From positions 13,143-77,142 of the forward strand of contig JAWLBM010000024.1 of the NCBI GenBank assembly GCA_041687675.1: a stretch of 64,000 bases of DNA, read 5' to 3'. Positions 17,191-24,485 of the stretch are shown here, in pieces. The DNA is from JAWLBM01 sp041687675 (GTDB lineage Bacteria; Pseudomonadota; Alphaproteobacteria; Rhizobiales; Pleomorphomonadaceae). The position numbers and the translations under genes were made by a program. Below the pieces are notes generated by a model. The model had not been told where the DNA came from, searched no databases, and worked only from the letters and a program-made list of their open reading frames with translations. How positions within the stretch are numbered: position 1 is the first letter of the stretch; each line of letters begins with the position of its first letter.

Positions 17191-17673
17191 TCAGTTCGTC
17201 GGAAGCATCACGGCGTCGATCACGTGGATCACGCCGTTGTCGGCCTTGATGTCCGCGGCGACGACGTTCGCCCCGTCGACGGTCACGCCGCCCGCGCCCT
17301 TCTCGACCGTGAGCGTCCGGTCGCCGGCCGCCTTCAGCGTCCGCACGTGGATCGCCTCGCCCGGCAGCATGTTCGAGGTCAGCTCGCGGCCGAGGACATG
17401 GTAGGTGAGCACCGCGGCGAGCTGGTCCTTGTTCTCCGGCTTCAGGAGGGTCTCGACGGTCCCCGCCGGCAGCTTGGCGAAGGCCTCGTCGGTGGGGGCG
17501 AACACCGTCAGCGGACCCGGCCCGCTCAGCGCCTCGACGAGGCCGGCGGCCTCGGCGGCGGCGAGCAGGGTGTTGAAGGTGCCCGCCTCCTTGGCGGTCT
17601 CGACGATCGAGGCCGCATTGGCGGAGCCGACCGACATCGCGACCACGGCGGCCGCAAGCGTGTACTTGAGCAT
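17191..17673 (-). CDS. Secreted fasciclin (FAS1) domain protein (160 aa)
   Basis: Signal peptide (about 1-20, ending SVGSANA-A) followed by one FAS1 domain: TFNTLLAAAEAAGLVEAL, LTVFAPTDEAFAKLPAGTVE (H1 motif) and GVIHVIDAVMLP (H2 motif). FAS1 proteins mediate adhesion or bind small ligands at the envelope. The second ATG (17673) is preferred because AGAGGA lies 9 bases upstream of it, while the ATG at 17682 abuts that ribosome site. Confidence 0.9.
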   Translation of the reverse strand: MLKYTLAAAVVAMSVGSANAASIVETAKEAGTFNTLLAAAEAAGLVEALSGPGPLTVFAPTDEAFAKLPAGTVETLLKPENKDQLAAVLTYHVLGRELTSNMLPGEAIHVRTLKAAGDRTLTVEKGAGGVTVDGANVVAADIKADNGVIHVIDAVMLPTN

Positions 17674-17993
17674 GATGTCCATTCCTCTTCCGGGATGATG
17701 TATGCAGTGAGTTTAATGTGTGTGCGGCGACGATACGGCGGGGAGAGCGGCCCGGATCATCGCGGAAGATCGAAGATCACGGCCTTGTGACCGGCGGAAC
17801 ATGGGCCGAACGACTTCGGGGGTGGGTGATTGACTTGAAATCGCTTCGCCCAAAGCGTGCCCCACGGGCGCTGAATGATGGAGAACGCCGCCGGCGGGGC
17901 GGTGCCGTCCCGGCCGGGCAAGCACCCGGGTAGACCGCGGGCCTCGCAACGACTATTGCATGTCTCCGGCACATTGCATCGCGAGGTTCAGCC
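17674..17993. other. Gene-free divergent interval (320 bases)
   Basis: No credible gene. It must hold the promoters of the fasciclin gene (leftward) and the oxidoreductase (rightward). Visible are a TTGACT at about 17831 without a convincing -10, and a direct repeat ATTGCAT at 17955-17961 and 17973-17979 just before the oxidoreductase ribosome site, a possible regulator site. Confidence 0.4.
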
Positions 17994-19004
17994 ATGACCA
18001 CCATCCGACCCCTTCGCATCGGCATCGTCTCCACGGCCCGGATCGGCCGGGAAAAGGTGATCCCGGGCCTTCGGACCACGCCCTGGGTGGACGTGGCGGC
18101 GATCGCCTCGCGCGACGAGGCGACGGCGAAGCGGGTGGCGGCGGACCTCGGCATCCCGGTCGCCCACGGTTCCTACGAGGCGCTCTTCGCCGACCCGTCC
18201 GTCGAGGCCGTCTACATCCCGACGCCGAACGACAGCCACGTGGACCTGTCGCTTGCGGCCGCCCGGGCCGGCAAGCACGTGCTCTGCGAGAAGCCGGCGG
18301 CGATGGACGCGGCGGACGCGGACCGGCTGAAGGACATCCCCGAGGGCATCGTCTACGCCGAGGCCTTCATGGTGCGCTGGCATCCGCAGTGGCTGAAGGT
18401 CCGCGACCTGGTGCGCGAAGGCCGCATCGGCACGCCGCTCGGCGTGCAGGCCTGGTTCTCCTATGCGAACACCGATCCGGCCAACATCCGCAACAAGCCC
18501 GAGACCGGCGGCGGCGCGCTGCTCGACATCGGCTGCTACCCGATCGTGGTCTCCCGCTTCGCCCTCGACGCCGAGCCGGTCCGCGTCGCCTCGCTGGTCG
18601 AGCGCGACCCCGCCTTCGGCACCGACCGCCTGACCAGCGCGCTGATGGACTTCGGCGCCGGACGGCACCTCACCTTCTCGGTCAGCACCCAGTGCGTGCC
18701 CTACCAGCGGGTGAACCTCTACGGCACCGAGGGCCGCATCGAGGTGATGATCCCCTTCAACGCGCCGCAGGGCGAGGAGACGGTGATCCGCGTCGACGAC
18801 GGCCGCCTCCTTGGCGACGCCAGCGTCGAGACGATCCGCCTGCCGGCCTCCGACCAGTACGGGCTGCAGGGCGAGGCCTTCGCCAAGGCGGTCCGCGGAG
18901 TGGAGCCGATGCCCTGGGGCGTCGACGACGCCCGCCGCATGATGCGGATCCTCGACGCCGTGTTCGCCGCGGCGAAGGCCGGGGACTGGGTGGAGATCGC
19001 CTGA
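17994..19004 (+). CDS. Gfo/Idh/MocA family oxidoreductase (336 aa)
   Basis: N-terminal Rossmann domain (LRIGIVSTARIGREKVIPGL), the VYIPTPNDSHVD block, the catalytic-Lys motif CEKPAAM (about 97-103) and the C-terminal alpha/beta domain with GGGALLDIGCYPI. These NAD(P) enzymes act on sugars, inositols or dihydrodiols. ATG 17994 has GCGAGG 9 bases upstream. No operon partner; the nearby fructose locus hints at sugar metabolism only weakly. Confidence 0.9.
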   Translation: MTTIRPLRIGIVSTARIGREKVIPGLRTTPWVDVAAIASRDEATAKRVAADLGIPVAHGSYEALFADPSVEAVYIPTPNDSHVDLSLAAARAGKHVLCEKPAAMDAADADRLKDIPEGIVYAEAFMVRWHPQWLKVRDLVREGRIGTPLGVQAWFSYANTDPANIRNKPETGGGALLDIGCYPIVVSRFALDAEPVRVASLVERDPAFGTDRLTSALMDFGAGRHLTFSVSTQCVPYQRVNLYGTEGRIEVMIPFNAPQGEETVIRVDDGRLLGDASVETIRLPASDQYGLQGEAFAKAVRGVEPMPWGVDDARRMMRILDAVFAAAKAGDWVEIA

Positions 19005-19158
19005 GCGGCCTCGATCAGGGCGGTGGATCCGCTCGCCGGACGGGCGAGTCGGCTTTGCATCGTCGATGCGGTTAATTTATCGTGAACGTCGGTCGGGGCG
19101 CGCGTGAGGCGGGCCCCGGCCGACGCATGCCGATCTGGCTCCTCAGGAAATCACGCCG

Positions 19159-19779
19159 ATGGCCGAGAACCGCAGCGAAAATCCCGGCGAGGGCCGGATC
19201 GAGGGCAACGTGCGCAGGCTCTCGGACGCCGTCCGCCGGGTGCGGATCGCCGAGGCGGAACGCTCCGACGCCTTCGACGACCTGCACGAGGCGGAGCGGG
19301 CGCGCCTCGGCATGCTGGCCGACGAGCTCAAGGGCGTGTTCGGCGAGATCGCCCCGGAAGACGAGTATTTCATTTGCCGGATCTCCGGCAGCATGCCGCC
19401 GCGGCTTTGGATCGACCCCACCAGCCACGTGATGATCGGGCGCGACCGGCGCACCTACCGCTTCGTCAAGGATACACGCCTTGGCCGGGTGGTGATCTCC
19501 GAGACGGCAGAGCTCTCGCGCATGGCCGACGCGGTGACCGACTACATCGCCGAGCGGGTGATCGAGCGCGAGCGCGTCCTGGAAGGCGACTCGCTGATGA
19601 CCAAGGTCCGCGACGCCGCCGCGCCGCGCAGCCGGGAGGCCGCGTCGGCGCAAGCCGCGGCCGCCGCGCAGCGGGACGGCGGCAGCACCGTCATCTGGAC
19701 CCTGATCGCATTGCTGCTGGGAGTCGCGATCGGCGCCGTCGGCCTGATCGGCTACGCCTGGCTCACCGTGCCGGTCTGA
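19159..19779 (+). CDS. Conserved-looking hypothetical protein with C-terminal membrane anchor (206 aa)
   Basis: Not recognised. Charged, helical N-terminal part (1-60, rich in E/R/A), a central compact region with YFICRISGSMPPRLWIDP and RDRRTYRFVKDTRLGRVVI (about 70-115), an Ala-rich linker, and one hydrophobic segment near 176-200 followed by a two-residue tail. This is a tail-anchored layout with the bulk in the cytoplasm. Its last 28 bases overlap the end of the convergent metallophosphoesterase gene. Confidence 0.75.
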   Translation: MAENRSENPGEGRIEGNVRRLSDAVRRVRIAEAERSDAFDDLHEAERARLGMLADELKGVFGEIAPEDEYFICRISGSMPPRLWIDPTSHVMIGRDRRTYRFVKDTRLGRVVISETAELSRMADAVTDYIAERVIERERVLEGDSLMTKVRDAAAPRSREAASAQAAAAAQRDGGSTVIWTLIALLLGVAIGAVGLIGYAWLTVPV

Positions 19780-20696
19780 ACCGCGGGCGGCCGCACGGTC
19801 CCCGACAGGGACCAGACCGCCTCGCCGGCCACCTCGAACTCCCCGCCCGGACGCAGGATGCGGTGCTCGGTGAGGCGCACCGTCCAGCCGGCGTTGGTCC
19901 GGTCGATGTCGAAGAGGTTGAAGCCGGCGCCGGGCATGCGCCCGCCCGGCTCCTGACTCGCCGAGGGCACGCCCACCACCGGCACCATCCCGTCCGGCCC
20001 CTCCACCGACATCTGCGTGTTGAGATGGGTGTGCCCGTGCAGCACCAGTTCCGCCCCGTGGGCGTGGATCGCCTGGCGCACGCGGCTGCCGCCGATCAGC
20101 CGCTTGTGCCAGTCGGTCGACCCGCGCACCGGCGGATGGTGGATCAGCACCACGCGGAAGAGGCCGTGGTGGCCGGCGGTGACGAGCGTCTCGCCGAGGA
20201 CGGTCGCCTGCGGCACCGAGACGTAGCCGGTCGCCATGAAGGGCGCGCTCGCCCGCGCGGTCGATACCCCGACGAGGGCGACGGGGTCGCGGCGGCGAAG
20301 CGTCGGCCAGCGCGGCTGCACGTGGTCGTGGTCGCCGAGCATGAAGTCGCGCCAGATCTCGCTGGCGCGTTCGAGCGCGCCGGGGACATAGGCGTCGTGG
20401 TTGCCCGGCACGACGGTGACGTCGCTGCTTTCCCCGAGCGTCTCGAGGAAGGCGCGCGCGGGCTCCAGCTCCGCCTTCAGGGCGATGTTGACGAGGTCGC
20501 CGGTCACCGCGATGTGGTCCGGCCGCGTCGCCTTCACCGCTTCGGCGAGGCGCAGCACCAGGTCGCCGCGCATGGCCACGGCCCGGTTGCGGTGCCAGTT
20601 GATGTAGCCGAGCACCCGCTTGGACGCGAGTTCGCGGATCGAGGCCACCGGCAGCGGGCCGAGGTGCGGGTCGGAGAGATGGGCCAGGCGGAACAT
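19752..20696 (-). CDS. Metallophosphoesterase (calcineurin-like, 314 aa)
   Basis: All five metal-binding blocks are present: LSDPHLG (6-12), VTGDLVN, VPGNHDAYV, IHHPPV and LHGHTHLN. Family members cleave phosphomonoesters or diesters (for example cyclic nucleotides or UDP-diacylglucosamine). ATG 20696 begins MFRLAHLSDPH, the standard opening. The 3' end overlaps the convergent upstream gene by 28 bases. Substrate unknown. Confidence 0.9.
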   Translation of the reverse strand: MFRLAHLSDPHLGPLPVASIRELASKRVLGYINWHRNRAVAMRGDLVLRLAEAVKATRPDHIAVTGDLVNIALKAELEPARAFLETLGESSDVTVVPGNHDAYVPGALERASEIWRDFMLGDHDHVQPRWPTLRRRDPVALVGVSTARASAPFMATGYVSVPQATVLGETLVTAGHHGLFRVVLIHHPPVRGSTDWHKRLIGGSRVRQAIHAHGAELVLHGHTHLNTQMSVEGPDGMVPVVGVPSASQEPGGRMPGAGFNLFDIDRTNAGWTVRLTEHRILRPGGEFEVAGEAVWSLSGTVRPPAVQTGTVSQA

Positions 20697-20778
20697 GCGA
20701 CCATGGGTTAACGGAGGCGCCCGCCTGCGTAAACCCTTCGTCGGTCCGTCGTTTCCGCCGATCCCCGGTCGCGGGCGC

Positions 20779-20895
20779 TCAGCGCTCGTTGAGCCCGAGC
20801 AGCATCGCGGTGACGCGCGGGTCGGTGACGTCCACGGCGGGCATCCAGGCGAAGCTGGGCGTGCGGAAGCCGAGGCGGCGGAACAGGGAGAACAT
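20779..20895 (-). CDS. Small hypothetical protein (38 aa)
   Basis: Reads MFSLFRRLGFRTPSFAWMP then AVDVTDPRVTAMLLGLNER, stop TGA. GAAGAG lies about 4-9 bases before the ATG. The basic amphipathic N-terminus suggests membrane or nucleic-acid contact. Codon third positions are mostly G/C, as in neighbouring genes. It sits upstream of the metallophosphoesterase on the same strand, 82 bases ahead. Unknown function; it could be chance. Confidence 0.45.
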   Translation of the reverse strand: MFSLFRRLGFRTPSFAWMPAVDVTDPRVTAMLLGLNER

Positions 20896-21075
20896 GATAC
20901 TCTTCTTTTTGATAAGCTAATGGCGGTCTTGCCGGGCGCGTTGGAACGAATGGGCCGTCGCGCAGGCCTCATATAGTCATTTTCGGCGAGAGTTGGCAGC
21001 CGCCCGGCCGCCGGGCAGGGTTGCGGCGCCCGCATGGGTGCGAGGCGCGTCGATGGCAAGGATCGAAGGGGCTCG

Positions 21076-21558
21076 ATGATCCGGGACGGACTTCTCGATG
21101 CGCTCCAGCCGGGGCTGTTCTGGCTGCAGTCGCTGCGCAACAGGGTCGTGAAGGGTGTGACGCTCGGGGTCCGCGGCTTCGTCACCGACCCTTCCGGCAG
21201 CATCCTCCTCGTCCGCCACAGCTACATCGCCGGCTGGTACCTGCCCGGCGGGGCGGTCGAGCCGCGGGAGACGGCGCTGCAGTCGCTGTCGCGGGAACTG
21301 GTCGAGGAGGCGGGAGTGGAAATCACCGGGGAGGCGCCGCTGCTCGGCTTCTACTTCAACGAGCAGCACAATCGCCGCGACCACGTCGCGCTCTACCTGG
21401 TCCGCGAGTTCCGCCAGGTCCGCGAGTTCCGGCCCAATGCCGAGATCCTGGAGGCCCGCTTCTTCGCCCCGGACGCCCTGCCGGACGGGATCACCGACAG
21501 CACCCGCCGCCGCCTCGACGAACACCTCCACGGGACCCCGGTCTCGGCCAAGTGGTGA
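21076..21558 (+). CDS. Nudix hydrolase (160 aa)
   Basis: Complete Nudix box GAVEPRE...RELVEEAGVEI (about 59-81) in a compact 160-residue protein. Such enzymes hydrolyse nucleoside diphosphates linked to other groups. The ATG at 21076 (MIRDGLLDAL) has AAGGGG 7 bases upstream; an upstream ATG at 21034 has no ribosome site. Substrate not predictable. Confidence 0.88.
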   Translation: MIRDGLLDALQPGLFWLQSLRNRVVKGVTLGVRGFVTDPSGSILLVRHSYIAGWYLPGGAVEPRETALQSLSRELVEEAGVEITGEAPLLGFYFNEQHNRRDHVALYLVREFRQVREFRPNAEILEARFFAPDALPDGITDSTRRRLDEHLHGTPVSAKW

Positions 21559-21838
21559 GGTGCGGCGTCGGCTGCGCTTTTCGCCGGGACCGCGGCGCGA
21601 TCGCCTGGCGATCCGGCACATCCGCCCGCTTGCGCATCTCCGGGCATCGGTGGTATCCGGAACGCCTTGTTACGAGGGACAGATGCCGATGCATCCCGGG
21701 GCCGGTCTGCGACGACGACGCGAGGACTGCGGGGTTCGCCCGCATCCTTCGCGCGCGCGCCGCGGCTGACCGTCCCCACCCGATCCGAGGGGCGGCGCGC
21801 GGACCGAGACCGACGCCCCCCTGGACGAGAGACAGCCC

Positions 21839-22378
21839 GTGACCTTCGCCTCCGAAACCCTGCCCGCGGCCGGCGCGTCCGCCGCCCCTGAGGCCGCCTG
21901 CCGGCTCGAACGCCCCTCCGACGACCTCGCGATCGAGGCGATCCACGAGGAGGCCTTCGGGCCGGGCCGCTTCGCCCGCACCGCCTTCCGCCTGCGCGAG
22001 GGCCATCCGCACGATCCGCGGCTCAGCTTCGTCGCGACGGTGGGCGGCGACCTCGTCGCCTCGGTGCGGCTGACGCCGATCCGGATCGGCGCGGCTCCGG
22101 CGCTGCTGCTCGGCCCGCTCGCCGTCAGGCCGCACCTCAAGAACCGCGGCATCGGCAAGGCGCTGATGCGGACCGCCATGGAGGCGGCGCGCGTCGATGG
22201 CCACCGGCTGGTGCTGCTGGTCGGAGACCTGCCCTACTACTGGCCCTTCGGCTTCCGCCCGGTGCCGCCGGGCTCGATCGAGATGCCGGGGCCGGTCGAT
22301 CCGGCGCGCCTGCTCCTCGCCGAATTGGCGCCCGGCGCGGCGGCGGAGGCGCGCGGCCGCGCCGTCGGCGGCCGCTGA
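21839..22378 (+). CDS. GNAT family N-acetyltransferase (179 aa)
   Basis: GNAT fold with the acetyl-CoA motif A LLGPLAVRPHLKNRGIGKAL (about 100-120) and a C-terminal YYWPFGFRPV motif common to the YhbS-like subgroup. GTG start at 21839, weak GAGAGA ribosome site. Substrate unknown. The preceding 280 bases (21559-21838) hold no gene. Confidence 0.87.
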   Translation: MTFASETLPAAGASAAPEAACRLERPSDDLAIEAIHEEAFGPGRFARTAFRLREGHPHDPRLSFVATVGGDLVASVRLTPIRIGAAPALLLGPLAVRPHLKNRGIGKALMRTAMEAARVDGHRLVLLVGDLPYYWPFGFRPVPPGSIEMPGPVDPARLLLAELAPGAAAEARGRAVGGR

Positions 22379-22388
22379 CCGGGAGCCG

Positions 22389-24473
22389 TCAGCGGCCCTC
22401 CCGCCACCAGGTGCCGCCCAGCACCATCAGCAGCGCCGCAAGGCCGAGGAAGCCGGAGAAGAGGCGCGTGCGGTCGATCCCGGTCACCTCGTAGGCGTCC
22501 GACAGGTCGAGGCCGATCCAGCCGGAGCCGCCGAAGACGGTGCCGCCGCGCTGCGGCACGATCCGCGGGACGGAGATCTCGTCCCCGGCGCCCTCCTTCA
22601 GCCGCTGCACGCTGCCGCGGGTGGCGGCGGCGACGGGCTCCAGCACCTCCGTGGTGGAAATGAGTGTGCGGAACTCGCGCGGGTCCGTCGGGCCGACGTG
22701 GGCGAGGGCGGTGAGGTCGCCGTCGCTCGCCCGGTAGAGGCCGAGCGGGGCGTCGTCGACGCGGGCGCGGAAGAGGCCCGGCTCCTCCTCGGCGAGGGTC
22801 ACCTCGCGGGTGGAGCCGTCGGGCATGGTCAGCGTCACCGGCGAGGCGGCGGGCTCGAGCGTCTGCCGCTCGACGACGAGGTCGCCATCGTCGGCGGCAA
22901 GGCGAAGCGCCTCCTCCTCGAGGTCCGGCTCCTTCATCAGCCAGTGGGCGAGCCGCCGCAGCAGCGGCACGTGCGGCCCGCCGCCCTCGAATTCGCGCGC
23001 CCACAGCCAGACGTGGTCGGAGAGCAGCATGGCGACGCGGCCCTCGCCCTCGTGGCTGAGCACCAGCAGCGGCCGCCCGTCCGGGCCGTCCATCACCACC
23101 GAGCCGCGCTCGGGATCCGCCTCGATCAGCCGGAACCAGCGGGACCAGGACGGGTCGGCCGGGTCCGTGGGATCGTCGCCGGGCAGGTCGCGGGTGACCG
23201 GGTGGCGGCGGCCCTCGTCGCTGACCACGGCCTTGAAGGGCACCTCGATCGAGCCGCCGGTCGGCCGCGCCGGCAGGGTGGGCGCCAGCGGCGTCTCGTA
23301 GACGCTGTCGGGCCCGAGCGGGTTCGGCCCGGCGGCGATCAGCACCGCGCCGCCGTCCTCGACATAGCGGGCGATGTTGTCGAAGTAGATCAGCGGCAGC
23401 ACGCCGCGGCGCTGGTAGCGGTCGAAGATGATGAGGTCGAACTCGTCGATCTTGGTCGCGAACAGCTCCCGCGTCGGGAAGGCGATCAGCGACAGCTCGT
23501 TGATCGGCGTGCCGTCCTGCTTCTCCGGCGGGCGCAGGATGGTGAAGTGGACAAGGTCCACCGAGGCGTCGGACTTGAGGAGGTTGCGCCAGGTGCGCTC
23601 GCCGGCGTGCGGCTCGCCGGACACGAGCAGGACCCGCAGGTTTTCGCGGATGCCCTCCACCACGGCGACCGCCCGGTTGTTCACCGGCGACAGTTCGCCC
23701 TCCACCGTCGCCGTCTCGATCTCGAAGATGTTGGCGCCGCCATGGGCGACCTCGAGGTCGATGCCGATCTCCTCCCCGGGGGCCACCGGCAGGCTCGCGA
23801 TCTCCTCGCCGTCGCGGCGGATGGTGACGTCCGCGGTGGCGCGGCTGCCCGGCGCGCCCTGGTCGTCGACGCGGAAGCGCAGCGGCTGGGTGGAGCCGAC
23901 GAGGCCGAACTTCGGCGCCGAGACGATGGCGACCCGCCGGTCGAACTCGTCGGCGGAGCCGGTGATCAGGCCGTGCACCGGGGCGTCGAAGCCGAGGCCG
24001 GCGACGTCGCCGGGGGCGTCGTGGACGATCCCGTCGGTGACCGCGATGATGCCGGCGATCCGATCCGGCGGCACGTCGGACAGCGCCCGGCTCACCTCGC
24101 CGAAGATCTGGGTACCGTCGCGGGTGCCGTCGGCGCCGACGTCGACCTCGCGCACCTCGACGTCGCGCTGGCGGGCCAGCCGCTCCTTCAGCGCCTCGAC
24201 CGCGGCGACGGTGTCCTCCTGCCGGCCGCCGGCGACCTGCGACGGGCTGCGGTCCGAGACGAGCGCGACCACGCTGGTGAGCGGCGTGCGCTGCTCCTCG
24301 ACCAGCGAGGGATCGGCCAGCGCCGCGAGGAGGGCGAGGAAGGCGAGGCCGCGGACCAGGGCGCCCCGCACGCCCCGCGCCGCGCCGAACCCGACCACCG
24401 CCAGCGACAGTACGGCCGCGACGGCGATCAGCCACCAGGGCAGCAGGGGATCGAAGGCGATGCTCCAGGACAA
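22389..24473 (-). CDS. Membrane protein with glutamine amidotransferase-like core, last gene of the MoxR/DUF58 operon (694 aa)
   Basis: Two N-terminal helices (about 10-55), a long extracytoplasmic or cytoplasmic core with a GATase1-like Rossmann region (LRVLLVSGEPHAGERTW near 280; FDLIIFDRYQRRGVLPLIYF) and one C-terminal helix (about 672-688). A typical Cys-His-Glu triad is not evident, so this is probably a non-enzymatic relative. Start is TTG 24473 with GGAG upstream, 12 bases after the DUF4159 gene stop. Genes of this layout recur beside MoxR-DUF58-DUF4159 in alphaproteobacteria; function unknown. Confidence 0.8.
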   Translation of the reverse strand: MSWSIAFDPLLPWWLIAVAAVLSLAVVGFGAARGVRGALVRGLAFLALLAALADPSLVEEQRTPLTSVVALVSDRSPSQVAGGRQEDTVAAVEALKERLARQRDVEVREVDVGADGTRDGTQIFGEVSRALSDVPPDRIAGIIAVTDGIVHDAPGDVAGLGFDAPVHGLITGSADEFDRRVAIVSAPKFGLVGSTQPLRFRVDDQGAPGSRATADVTIRRDGEEIASLPVAPGEEIGIDLEVAHGGANIFEIETATVEGELSPVNNRAVAVVEGIRENLRVLLVSGEPHAGERTWRNLLKSDASVDLVHFTILRPPEKQDGTPINELSLIAFPTRELFATKIDEFDLIIFDRYQRRGVLPLIYFDNIARYVEDGGAVLIAAGPNPLGPDSVYETPLAPTLPARPTGGSIEVPFKAVVSDEGRRHPVTRDLPGDDPTDPADPSWSRWFRLIEADPERGSVVMDGPDGRPLLVLSHEGEGRVAMLLSDHVWLWAREFEGGGPHVPLLRRLAHWLMKEPDLEEEALRLAADDGDLVVERQTLEPAASPVTLTMPDGSTREVTLAEEEPGLFRARVDDAPLGLYRASDGDLTALAHVGPTDPREFRTLISTTEVLEPVAAATRGSVQRLKEGAGDEISVPRIVPQRGGTVFGGSGWIGLDLSDAYEVTGIDRTRLFSGFLGLAALLMVLGGTWWREGR

Positions 24474-24485
24474 GGGGCGGCTCCG

